From Sphingobacteriaceae bacterium (lineage in GTDB: Bacteria > Bacteroidota > Bacteroidia > Sphingobacteriales > Sphingobacteriaceae): a stretch of 64,000 bases of DNA. The position numbers were made by a program, and so were the translations under genes. The notes beneath the pieces are model-generated. The model made no database searches and was not told the origin of the DNA. It saw nothing but the letters and a program-made list of their open reading frames with translations. The stretch covers positions 62,001 through 126,000 of the forward strand of contig JACMJM010000042.1 in the NCBI GenBank assembly GCA_014380615.1, written 5' to 3'. Shown here one piece after another: positions 46,227-54,863 of this stretch (the stretch's first letter is position 1; every line of letters starts with the position of its first letter).

Positions 46227-47777
46227 TTACCTCGGGTTATAAACAGCGTAGGGCACTATCATTTCTTCGAGCGAGATACCCCCGTGCTGAAACGTTTCGT
46301 TGTAATAATTTACGAAGTGATTATAGTTATTAGGGTAAACAAAGTAGGTGTCTTCTTTGGTGAAAATAAAGCTCGAACTAACATGCAGCTTTGGTAAATG
46401 CGCTTCGTGTGGGTTTTTAATATGAAACACGTCTTTTGCCACAAAATTTAGGTTTTTGCCCTGCTTGTAGCGCAAATTGGTATTGGTATTTCTATCGCCG
46501 ATAACCTTGCTCGGGTGTTTCACACGAATAGTTCCGTGATCGGTGGTGATAACCAAACGCACGTTTTTATTAGCCAGTTTTCTGATGGCTTCTAATAAGG
46601 GCGAATGCTCAAACCAGGATAAAGTTAAGGATCTGTAAGCAGCCTCGTCGTTCGCCAGCTCGCGTATCATTGCCATGTCGGTGCGTGCATGCGAAAGCAT
46701 ATCTACGAAGTTGTATACTATTACATTTAACTCGTTGGTGAGGAGATTATTTATGTTTTCTACTACAGCTTTACCTTGTTCGAAGGTTAGTACTTTTGTG
46801 TATGAATGCTTTAGCTCCTTACGAAAGTTGCGTTTAATGTTATCATCAAGAAACTGCTCTTCAAACAGGTTCTTACCGCCCTCGTCTTCATCGTTCTGCC
46901 ACATTTGGGGGAAGCGCCGTTCCATTTCGAGCGGCGTAAGGCCGGCGAAGATAGCGTTCCGGGCATACTGGGTTGCGGTTGGTAAAATGCTGTAATAAGT
47001 ATCTTCTTCCTCAAGCCTGAAATGTTCTGTAATCAGCGAATTAATTATTTTCCACTGATCGTAGCGAAGATTATCTATGAGGATAAAGAATGTGGTTTTT
47101 GTATCAAGTATCGGGAAGAGTTTTTTCTTCAATAATTGATCCGAAGTTATCGGCCCTGTTTCGGGGTTTTTACACCAATCGAGATAGTTTTTCTCAATAA
47201 ATTTACAAAACTGCATATTGGCGTCAGACTTCTGCATCGTTAGTATCTCATGCATTCCGTTGTCTTCCAGTTGCTCCAGCGAAAGCTCCCAATAAATCAG
47301 CTTTTTGTATACGTCAACCCATTCTGTAAAGCTCAGGTTATCGTTTAATGTCATCCCCAGGTGTCTGAAATCCTGCTGGTAGGCCATCGAAGTTTTTTGA
47401 TGGATGAGTTTTTTATTTTCGGTAAGTTTCTTAATAGTTAAAAGTACCTGCCGGGGATTAACTGGCTTGATTAAATAATCGTCAATTTTCGAACCGATAG
47501 CATCCTCCATTAAATATTCCTCTTCATTCTTGGTTATCAGCACAACCGGAACATCAGGATTTATATTTTTAATTTCGGCAAGGGTTTCCAATCCGGTAAG
47601 GCCCGGCATATTCTCATCCAGAAATACCAAATCAAAAAAGCCACCTTTAAAAGCCTCTAAAGCGTCATTTCCATTGGTAACGGTTTTTACTTTGTATCCC
47701 TTCTCATTTAAAAGCATGATATGGGGTTTAAGTAAATCTATTTCATCATCGGCCCAAAGAATTGTAGTTTCTTGCAT
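46227..47777 (-). CDS. porX: PorX: response regulator with PglZ alkaline-phosphatase-like domain
   Basis: A 516-aa protein with a receiver (1-120; D10-D11, phospho-acceptor D54 in LVFLDENMPG, Lys in YLIKPVN), a helical middle (about 125-205) and a C-terminal PglZ domain of the alkaline phosphatase fold (about 215-516). The PglZ domain has the metal-site motifs FFILIDNLRYDQW, PTATQYARNA (Thr nucleophile position) and VITTDHG. This is the architecture of PorX, which controls type IX secretion in Porphyromonas gingivalis and whose PglZ domain has been shown to act on phosphodiesters. Its kinase PorY is not in the window. Confidence 0.92.
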   Translation of the reverse strand: MQETTILWADDEIDLLKPHIMLLNEKGYKVKTVTNGNDALEAFKGGFFDLVFLDENMPGLTGLETLAEIKNINPDVPVVLITKNEEEYLMEDAIGSKIDDYLIKPVNPRQVLLTIKKLTENKKLIHQKTSMAYQQDFRHLGMTLNDNLSFTEWVDVYKKLIYWELSLEQLEDNGMHEILTMQKSDANMQFCKFIEKNYLDWCKNPETGPITSDQLLKKKLFPILDTKTTFFILIDNLRYDQWKIINSLITEHFRLEEEDTYYSILPTATQYARNAIFAGLTPLEMERRFPQMWQNDEDEGGKNLFEEQFLDDNIKRNFRKELKHSYTKVLTFEQGKAVVENINNLLTNELNVIVYNFVDMLSHARTDMAMIRELANDEAAYRSLTLSWFEHSPLLEAIRKLANKNVRLVITTDHGTIRVKHPSKVIGDRNTNTNLRYKQGKNLNFVAKDVFHIKNPHEAHLPKLHVSSSFIFTKEDTYFVYPNNYNHFVNYYNETFQHGGISLEEMIVPYAVYNPR

Positions 47778-47872
47778 TATCTCAGCTATTTTTTTGCTCT
47801 AGCACAGGTATAACAGTAAAAGTAGTTTTTTGTATCAGATAAATTAACAATTTTTGCAAACCACCAAATATT

Positions 47873-49111
47873 TTGAATAAAAAGAAAATTATTAACGACC
47901 CGGTTTACGGTTTCATCACGGTGCCCTCAGATCTCATTTTCGATCTGATTGCCCACCCGTATTTTCAGCGCCTTCGCAACATAAAACAGTTGGGAATGAC
48001 GCATCTGGTTTATCCGGGTGCGCTGCATACCAGGTTCCATCATGCGCTGGGGGCGATGCACTTAATGGGAATGGCAATAGAAACGCTCAAAACCAAGGGA
48101 CACGCAATTTCTGCCGAAGAAGAAGAAGCCGTTACTATCGCGATTTTATTGCACGATATAGGCCACGGGCCCTATTCTCATGCTTTAGAGCACACCATTG
48201 TGGAAGGGATTTCGCATGAACACATCTCGGGTTTATTAATGGATAATTTAAACCGCGAGTTTAATAACCGACTTGAACTTGCACTGGCGATTTTTAAGGA
48301 TAAATATTACAAGTCCTTTCTGCATCAGCTGGTTTCGGGTCAGATGGATATTGACCGCCTGGATTATTTAAACAGAGATAGTTTTTTTACCGGTGTATCC
48401 GAAGGTATTATCGGTTTCGACAGGATTATAAAAATGCTCGATGTGGTAGAGGGGCAGCTTGTTATCGAAGTAAAGGGGATTTATTCGGTCGAAAAATTCT
48501 TGATAGCCAGGCGATTGATGTACTGGCAGGTGTACCTGCATAAAACCGTAGTAGCGGCCGAGCAAATGCTGGTAAAAATATTAGACCGTGCGAAACATCT
48601 GGCCGCAAATGGCCGCGAACTTTTCGCTACCCCCAATTTTTCTTACTTTTTAAATAATACAATCAGCCGGGCCGACTTTAAAGAAGATCCACGCAACCTC
48701 GAATGCTTTACTCATTTAGACGATTATGATATTTTTACTTCGGTTAAGGTTTGGTCTTCGGATGAGGATTTTATTTTATCCACCTTGTGTAAAAATCTGA
48801 TGAGCCGAAACCTTTATCAGGTGGAAATAACTAATGAAGCCGCCGACGAAGAAATAAAGAAAAGACTGATTTCGAAGGCGATTCGGATCTATCCCATTGA
48901 TGAAGATGAAGTTTCGTATTTTGTATTTACAGATACCTTAAAAAATAACGCTTACCATGTTGGAGCTGAGAACATAAATATATTAATGAAGGATGGTTCG
49001 GTGAGAGATATAACTCTGGCTTCCGATAATTCTAATCTTTCGGCCCTTTCAAAAACCGTTGAAAAGCACATTCTTTGTTATATTAAAGACTTAAAACACA
49101 CAGAAGAGTAA
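47873..49111 (+). CDS. HD-domain phosphohydrolase (dNTPase/SAMHD1-like)
   Basis: A 412-aa protein with a TTG start. The N-terminal segment FQRLRNIKQLGMTHLVYPGALHTRFHHALG has the H...HD metal-site pattern, completed by LLHDIGHGPYSHALEH and SGQMDIDRLDYLNRDSFFTG. It matches the HD family that includes dGTP triphosphohydrolases and SAMHD1. It should remove phosphate from (deoxy)nucleotides, precise substrate unknown. It is followed 71 nt later by lpxD, a common Bacteroidota gene order. Confidence 0.88.
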   Translation: MNKKKIINDPVYGFITVPSDLIFDLIAHPYFQRLRNIKQLGMTHLVYPGALHTRFHHALGAMHLMGMAIETLKTKGHAISAEEEEAVTIAILLHDIGHGPYSHALEHTIVEGISHEHISGLLMDNLNREFNNRLELALAIFKDKYYKSFLHQLVSGQMDIDRLDYLNRDSFFTGVSEGIIGFDRIIKMLDVVEGQLVIEVKGIYSVEKFLIARRLMYWQVYLHKTVVAAEQMLVKILDRAKHLAANGRELFATPNFSYFLNNTISRADFKEDPRNLECFTHLDDYDIFTSVKVWSSDEDFILSTLCKNLMSRNLYQVEITNEAADEEIKKRLISKAIRIYPIDEDEVSYFVFTDTLKNNAYHVGAENINILMKDGSVRDITLASDNSNLSALSKTVEKHILCYIKDLKHTEE

Positions 49112-49146
49112 AACTCCGGCCCTTTTTTGAAGTAATTTCTTCAAAA

Positions 49147-49177
49147 TTTGTTCATATACTAATAACACCTAAATTTG
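49147..49177 (+). promoter_or_regulatory. Bacteroidota-type promoter next to the lpxD start
   Basis: TTTG (49147-49150), exactly 19 nt, then TAAATTTG (49170-49177), both perfect to consensus. The lpxD ATG is only 5 nt after the -7 element, so a transcript from it would be leaderless or nearly so. Confidence 0.75.
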
Positions 49178-49182
49178 CGGCG

Positions 49183-50220
49183 ATGCAATTTACTGCCCAA
49201 CAGATCGGAATTTTACTCAATGGCATTGTGGATGGAGATCCGGAAGTTACAGTAAATCAATTAGCGAAGATTGAAGAAGCCAGCCCGGGCAGCTTATCGT
49301 TTCTTGCTAATATGAAGTATGAGCCGTATTTATATCAGACTAAAGCATCAATCGTAATTGTATCCTCGGATTTTAATCCGACAGCTCCTTTTACAAGCAC
49401 TTTAATACGAGTAAAAGACGCATATAGTGCCTTTTCGATCCTGTTAGATCAGTATGATAAATTTAAGCGTGATAAAGTGGGGATAGAGGACCCGTCCTTT
49501 ATTCACCCCAGCGCAAACCTCGGAAGCGATGTTTATGTGGGAGCTTTCGCTTATATCGGAGCTAACGTAAAGATTGGTAATAACAGTAAAATCTATCCTC
49601 AGGTTTATCTTGGCGACAATGTAGAGATAGGCGATAATTCCACTATCTTCCCCGGCGTAAAAATTTATTACGATTGTAAGATCGGAGCTAACGTTACCAT
49701 ACATTCAAGCACGGTAATAGGAAGTGATGGTTTTGGTTTCGCTCCGCAGGCCGACGGAACCTACACTAAAGTTAGCCAGATCGGCAATGTTATTATAGAA
49801 GACGGGGTGGAAATAGGGTCGAATACATCAATTGACAGGGCAACAATGGGGTCGACAATTATCCGCAAGGGCGTAAAACTTGATAATCTAATTCAGTTGG
49901 CGCATAATGTTGAAATTGGCGCAAATACGGTAATCGCCTCTCAATCCGGAGTATCGGGAAGTACAAAAATTGGCGAAAACTGTGTAGTAGGCGGCCAGGT
50001 AGGGATTGTAGGCCATATCAGCCTGGCAAAGGGAACGCAAATACAAGGCAAATCAGGCATAAGCCGCTCTATTGATGAAGAAGGAACAAAATGGGCAGGT
50101 GCGCCCGCTACAACATATAATCAACACATGCGTACACAGGTGGTGCTTAACAGATTGCCTGAATTAGAACGCAGAATAGAACAACTTGAGTTAACACTTC
50201 GACAAAAAGATAAAGAATAG
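49183..50220 (+). CDS. lpxD: UDP-3-O-acyl-glucosamine N-acyltransferase
   Basis: A 345-aa left-handed beta-helix acyltransferase: N-terminal uridine-binding domain (1-100), about ten hexapeptide turns (100-300) with the catalytic His241 in IQLAHNVEIG, and a C-terminal helix (310-345) that forms the acyl-carrier-protein recognition coil. It adds the second acyl chain in lipid A synthesis. It is the first gene of lpxD-lpxC/fabZ-lpxA, and a strong promoter is immediately upstream. Confidence 0.96.
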   Translation: MQFTAQQIGILLNGIVDGDPEVTVNQLAKIEEASPGSLSFLANMKYEPYLYQTKASIVIVSSDFNPTAPFTSTLIRVKDAYSAFSILLDQYDKFKRDKVGIEDPSFIHPSANLGSDVYVGAFAYIGANVKIGNNSKIYPQVYLGDNVEIGDNSTIFPGVKIYYDCKIGANVTIHSSTVIGSDGFGFAPQADGTYTKVSQIGNVIIEDGVEIGSNTSIDRATMGSTIIRKGVKLDNLIQLAHNVEIGANTVIASQSGVSGSTKIGENCVVGGQVGIVGHISLAKGTQIQGKSGISRSIDEEGTKWAGAPATTYNQHMRTQVVLNRLPELERRIEQLELTLRQKDKE

Positions 50221-50235
50221 CATACATTCCGAGAA

Positions 50236-51645
50236 ATGACTATTAAGCAAAGGACGATAAAATCTGAGATTACCATATCCGGAACAGGATTACATACGGG
50301 CCAGGCTGTAAACATGACGTTTAAGCCCGCACCCGAAAATCACGGCTATAAATTTAAACGGATCGATATTGAAGGCCATCCGATAGTAGAAGCCGATGTT
50401 GATAATGTAACCGATACCTCCAGAGGTACAAATTTATCGCAAAACGGAGCCAGCGTAAATACGGTTGAACACGTGTTAGCAGCTTTGGTGGGACTTGAAG
50501 TGGACAATGTTTTAATAGAACTCGACGGGCCCGAAACTCCCATTATGGACGGAAGCTCCCTGAAGTTTATCGAAGCTTTAGAGGAGGCTGATTTCGAAGA
50601 TCAGGAAGCCGAAAGAGAATACTATCATATTCCGCATAACATACATTATTCCGAACCCGATAGGAAAGTTGAAATGGTAGCCATGCCTTTAGACGACTAT
50701 CGGTTTACTTGTATGATCGATTATAATTCGCCGGTTTTAGGAAGTCAGCATGCTGCTATTACCACTATAAGCGAGTTTAAAAAAGAAATTTCATCAAGTC
50801 GCACGTTTTGCTTTCTCCATGAACTGGAGATGCTTTTGGAACACGATCTGATAAAAGGCGGCGACTTAAATAACGCCATTGTTGTAGTAGACAAAGAAGT
50901 AAGCAAAGAAGAGCTTCAAAAACTCGGAGTTTTATTTAAGAAGAAAGATATTGATGTTGCGAAAGAAGGGATTTTAAATAACATCGAGCTTCGTCACCAA
51001 AATGAGCCCGCCCGCCATAAATTATTAGATATGATAGGCGATCTGGCACTTGTGGGTGTTCCGCTAAAAGGGCATATCATGGCGGCAAGACCAGGACACG
51101 CAGCCAACGTGGCTTTCGCTAAAAGAATTAAAGCTCAGATAAAAAAGGAACGCAGCAAAAAGAAAGTAAAAATATACGATCCAAACACTCCGCCGGTTTA
51201 CGATACCGTTCAGATAATGAACATCTTGCCTCACCGGCAGCCATTTTTGATGATTGATAAAATTCTTGAACTTACTAAAACTCATGTAGTTGGTTTGAAG
51301 AATGTTACCATGAACGAGGAATTCTTTAAAGGGCATTTTCCAGGTTCGCCGCTTTTTCCCGGAGTGCTTCAAATCGAAGCTATGGCACAAACAGGCGGTA
51401 TTTTGGTGCTTAACACCGTTCCGGATCCGGAGAATTGGATTACCTTGTTCCTGAAAATAGAGAACGCACGGTTTAAAGATAAAGTTGTGCCAGGCGATAC
51501 CCTGATCTTCCATTGCGATTTACTTGCGCCTATTCGCAGAGGTATAGCTCAAATGAAAGGTATAGGCTTAGTAGGAGACAGAATTGTTGTAGAAGCAGAA
51601 TTAATGGCACAGATTGTAAGAAGACCAACTGAGGAAACCGTATAA
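50236..51645 (+). CDS. lpxC/fabZ: Bifunctional LpxC deacetylase / FabZ dehydratase
   Basis: A 469-aa fusion. Residues 1-305 are LpxC with zinc ligands His79, His261 and Asp265 and catalytic His288. After a basic linker, residues 320-469 are FabZ with active-site His367 (KGHFPG) and Glu381 (EAMAQ). The fusion is typical of Bacteroidota and joins lipid A commitment with the hydroxyacyl-ACP branch point. LpxC is an FtsH substrate in some bacteria; whether this holds here is unknown. The stop codon overlaps the lpxA start (TAATG). Confidence 0.97.
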   Translation: MTIKQRTIKSEITISGTGLHTGQAVNMTFKPAPENHGYKFKRIDIEGHPIVEADVDNVTDTSRGTNLSQNGASVNTVEHVLAALVGLEVDNVLIELDGPETPIMDGSSLKFIEALEEADFEDQEAEREYYHIPHNIHYSEPDRKVEMVAMPLDDYRFTCMIDYNSPVLGSQHAAITTISEFKKEISSSRTFCFLHELEMLLEHDLIKGGDLNNAIVVVDKEVSKEELQKLGVLFKKKDIDVAKEGILNNIELRHQNEPARHKLLDMIGDLALVGVPLKGHIMAARPGHAANVAFAKRIKAQIKKERSKKKVKIYDPNTPPVYDTVQIMNILPHRQPFLMIDKILELTKTHVVGLKNVTMNEEFFKGHFPGSPLFPGVLQIEAMAQTGGILVLNTVPDPENWITLFLKIENARFKDKVVPGDTLIFHCDLLAPIRRGIAQMKGIGLVGDRIVVEAELMAQIVRRPTEETV

Positions 51646-52427
51646 TGATCCAACCCCTTGCATATATTCATCCGCAGGCCAAAATAGCCGACAATGTAGT
51701 TATCGAGCCCTTTGTTACCATTCATAAAAATGTTGAGATAGGCGAAGGTACCTGGATAGGACCCAATGTTACTATTATGGATGGTGCCCGAATAGGTAAA
51801 AATTGCCGGATCTTTCCTGGTGCCGTAATTTCGGGAGCCCCGCAGGATTTGAAATACAGCGGTGAAGACACAACCGTAGAGATAGGCGATAATACCACCA
51901 TTCGCGAATGCGTAACTATAAACAGAGGTACCAAAGACCGCTGGAGAACCAAAATCGGGAATAATTGCCTTATTATGGCCTATTGCCACATAGCACACGA
52001 TTGCGAAGTTGGTGATTACTGCATCTTCTCAAATAACACAACACTTGCCGGTCATATAACAGTAGGCGATTATGTGGTATTAGCGGGAATGGTAGCCATT
52101 CATCAGTTCTGTAATGTAGGCTCTCACGCCTTTGTAACAGGCGGTTCCTTAGTTCGGAAAGATGTGCCTCCTTATGTTAAAGCTGCCAGGGAGCCGCTTT
52201 CGTATGTAGGGATAAATTCTGTAGGATTAAGAAGAAGAGGATACAGCTCTGATGATATTAACGAGATCCAGGATATTTACCGTACATTATTTGTAAAAAA
52301 TTATAATGTTAGTGCCGCCCTTGATATTATAGAGGCCGAAAAGCAGCCTACAGAAGTTCGGGATGAGATCCTTGATTTTATAAGAAACTCTAACCGCGGC
52401 ATAATGAGAGGATTCGCCGGTGCCTGA
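51645..52427 (+). CDS. lpxA: UDP-GlcNAc O-acyltransferase
   Basis: A 260-aa hexapeptide-repeat acyltransferase that makes the first step of lipid A. The beta-helix (about 1-190) contains the catalytic His118 in YCHIAHDC, and the C-terminal helical bundle starts at SVGLRRRGYSSDDINEI. It is translationally coupled to lpxC/fabZ. An ABC ATPase gene follows 11 nt downstream. Confidence 0.96.
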   Translation: MIQPLAYIHPQAKIADNVVIEPFVTIHKNVEIGEGTWIGPNVTIMDGARIGKNCRIFPGAVISGAPQDLKYSGEDTTVEIGDNTTIRECVTINRGTKDRWRTKIGNNCLIMAYCHIAHDCEVGDYCIFSNNTTLAGHITVGDYVVLAGMVAIHQFCNVGSHAFVTGGSLVRKDVPPYVKAAREPLSYVGINSVGLRRRGYSSDDINEIQDIYRTLFVKNYNVSAALDIIEAEKQPTEVRDEILDFIRNSNRGIMRGFAGA

Positions 52428-52438
52428 GGGCCGGAAGT

Positions 52439-53056
52439 ATGGAAATTTCCCTCGAAAATATCGGCCGACGCTTTAACCGGGATTGGATATTCAGGGGGAT
52501 AAATTATACTTTTCGGGCAGGTAAATCTTATGCCATTCTGGGCCGTAACGGCTCAGGAAAATCAACCTTACTTCAGTTAATTGCCGGAAGCCTTAGTCCA
52601 TCCGAGGGCAAAATTGAAGTCAGATTCAAAGAGAAACTCTATGATGCGGATGATGTATACCAGCTAATATCTCTGGCCGCACCTTATCTGGAGCTGATTG
52701 AAGAATTCACCCTGGCTGAGATGATCGATTTCCACTTCAAATTCAAATCTTACCAAAACGGCCTGAATAAAGCTTCGCTAATTGACTTACTGGAGCTGGG
52801 CCCATCGAAAAACAAAGCATTGAAATATTTTTCATCGGGAATGAAACAGCGTACCAAACTCGCTCTTGCAATATGCTCCGAAACCCCGATAGTTCTTCTC
52901 GATGAACCGGCATCTAATCTTGACAGCCAGGCCATAACATGGTATCAGGATTTAATAAAAGAATACACGGTAAACAGAACGGTTATTATATGCTCCAACC
53001 AGGAGAATGAATATTATTTCTGCGAGAACCACCTGCAGCTCTCCGATTTTAAATAG
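52439..53056 (+). CDS. ABC transporter ATP-binding protein
   Basis: A 205-aa single-domain ATPase with Walker A LGRNGSGKST, signature YFSSGMKQRTKLAL and Walker B PIVLLDEPASNLD. There is no permease gene next to it. Its place after lpxA is conserved in many Bacteroidota, so a role in envelope or lipid export is possible but not shown. Confidence 0.88.
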   Translation: MEISLENIGRRFNRDWIFRGINYTFRAGKSYAILGRNGSGKSTLLQLIAGSLSPSEGKIEVRFKEKLYDADDVYQLISLAAPYLELIEEFTLAEMIDFHFKFKSYQNGLNKASLIDLLELGPSKNKALKYFSSGMKQRTKLALAICSETPIVLLDEPASNLDSQAITWYQDLIKEYTVNRTVIICSNQENEYYFCENHLQLSDFK

Positions 53057-53075
53057 CGTTTTTGCGTTTAAAAAC

Positions 53076-53107
53076 TTTCAACCATTATCCAAATTCGTTT
53101 ATATTTG
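53076..53107 (+). promoter_or_regulatory. Promoter of efp
   Basis: TTTC (53076-53079), a 20-nt spacer, then a perfect TATATTTG (53100-53107). The ATG is 23 nt further on. It overlaps no coding sequence after the ABC stop at 53056. Confidence 0.6.
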
Positions 53108-53130
53108 TGGCCCACACCTAAAAAATTAAT

Positions 53131-53691
53131 ATGGCTAAAGCTTCAGAGATTAAGAGCGGAAACGTTCTAAGATTCAATGGCGAACTGGTGACAGTTGAAG
53201 AATTTTTACATCGCACTCCAGGCAATTTGCGTGCTTTTTACCAGGCCAGAATGCGTAATGTTAAAACGGGTAAACTGGTTGAGTATCGCTTTCGTACTGA
53301 TGAAGAAGTTGAGATTTGCCGGGTAGAGACCAACGACTATCAATATTTATACGATGAAGGCGACTTCTTCGTGGTAATGGATAATAATACCTACGAACAG
53401 TTCAATATCCCGAAATTTTTATTTGGCGAATCCGCCCGGTTTTTGAAAGACGGGATGAACGTTATTATTGCTTTCGAGAGCGATGAACCTATTATGGCAC
53501 AGGCCCCAACCAACGTTGAGCTTGAAATAACCTATACCGAGCCAGCTGTTAAAGGCGATACATCAACCAACGCTTTGAAACATGCTACCGTAGAAACCGG
53601 AGTTGAAATTAAAGTTCCGATGTTTATCAATATCGGCGATAAAGTTAAGGTTGATACCCGTACAGGAGAATATATAGAACGGGTGAAGTAA
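53131..53691 (+). CDS. efp: Elongation factor P with Asn at the tip position
   Basis: A 186-aa three-domain EF-P (KOW-like N-domain, two OB domains, ending DTRTGEYIERVK). It binds stalled ribosomes between P and E sites to aid proline-proline synthesis. The loop that normally carries the modified Lys or Arg (PGKG type) reads TPGNLRAF, with Asn32 at the tip. So known modifications by EpmA, EarP or YmfI chemistry cannot happen at that residue. No modification gene is nearby. Confidence 0.96.
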   Translation: MAKASEIKSGNVLRFNGELVTVEEFLHRTPGNLRAFYQARMRNVKTGKLVEYRFRTDEEVEICRVETNDYQYLYDEGDFFVVMDNNTYEQFNIPKFLFGESARFLKDGMNVIIAFESDEPIMAQAPTNVELEITYTEPAVKGDTSTNALKHATVETGVEIKVPMFINIGDKVKVDTRTGEYIERVK

Positions 53692-53799
53692 TTTTACAGA
53701 ATGGATTGAGAGCGATTTCGGGTGATATAACGATAAAATCATCCATCAAAATCAAACTCAGTCCGGATGTAGAAAAATCTTAATTTTAGTTGTCAGGGC

Positions 53800-54606
53800 T
53801 TAATACTCTTTTAAATAGGTCTTTTTTTCGACTAAATATTCTAAGCTAGTACCGGTATTTGTCTTGAACTTGGTTTGAACCGTATTTCGCTTATCAAAAC
53901 CAGGAATAAAGCAGACAAAATGCAAGTGCGGACCCGTAGACCAGCCAGTATTGCCGCTTAATCCAAGCAGAGTTCCCACCTTTATGGCATCACCAGGCTT
54001 TACTTTAGAGCTATTAAATTTTAAATGAACATACTCTGCAAATGTTCCGTCTGGGTGATAGACCAAGATAAAATTGTTGTATTTCTTGCATTCTTTTTCG
54101 GCACAGGACTGCGTGTTGTTTTGCACGACTTTAATCACCATACCATCTCGAGCAGCCAAAACTTCGGTCCCTTCTGGCATAGTAAAATCTATTGAATTTT
54201 CGTTTTGATGAGAAAAACTGCCATTATATCCCTGAAAAACATTAAAGCTCCTTCCCTTTTGAAATGGAAGATCATAACCTTTATCTTTCTCGTATTCGGC
54301 CTTTGTTATATCGCCTAACACAGATTTGTATTTATACGAAAAATTGCCGCCTTTACCCGGAATCAACGCTAATTTGCCTATTTGAAACTTTTCGGCTTTG
54401 GGAGGAACGATAAATATTTTTTTATCTCCTTCAGAAAATACAATATTGGTAATATTCAGGTCAAGTGAGATCGAAACCGGACAATATTCATCATTCTTTG
54501 CAAAAAGGGTGTATCCAAGGTCATTCTTTTCCCAAAACACTTTCAAGTCTTGAGAATTTGCAGCCGTAAAGCTTCCAACTAAAAAGAAGGCAATTATAAA
54601 TTTCAT
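53800..54606 (-). CDS. M23-family metallopeptidase
   Basis: A 268-aa secreted protein with a signal peptide (about 1-18), a beta-rich N-terminal region and an M23 LytM domain (about 130-245). It has the HQNENSIDF zinc-ligand motif (His and Asp) and the GWSTGPHLHF motif with the other His pair. It probably cuts peptidoglycan crosslinks or is a surface peptidase. It has its own reading direction and lies alone. Confidence 0.9.
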   Translation of the reverse strand: MKFIIAFFLVGSFTAANSQDLKVFWEKNDLGYTLFAKNDEYCPVSISLDLNITNIVFSEGDKKIFIVPPKAEKFQIGKLALIPGKGGNFSYKYKSVLGDITKAEYEKDKGYDLPFQKGRSFNVFQGYNGSFSHQNENSIDFTMPEGTEVLAARDGMVIKVVQNNTQSCAEKECKKYNNFILVYHPDGTFAEYVHLKFNSSKVKPGDAIKVGTLLGLSGNTGWSTGPHLHFVCFIPGFDKRNTVQTKFKTNTGTSLEYLVEKKTYLKEY

Positions 54607-54863
54607 TTATCTGTGATAGGGATGGGTTTCAACGGCTGAACAATCAATAAAAATAGCAATTTTAATTATACCTAAAACTTTTATTGGTGTTACTAAAAAA
54701 TTTAAGTTGTGAAGGATGCAGGGTTGCCTGTGGGTAGGAGTACCTGTGAGTCATTTGATCCAACAGCTAAAGTTCGATCAATTCCTAATTTCAAGGCTTT
54801 AGTTCGTGCCATAATCAACATTACTCGTCTGTTTCGTGGGGCAGGAACCAGGACGGAGGGGTG

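Noticed and set aside
54702..54821. 39-codon minus-strand frame (MLIMARTKALKLGIDRT...)
   Set aside because: It has a protein-like look but no recognised family or start context. I saw nothing else in the 54607-54863 gap. Not enough support to call a gene.
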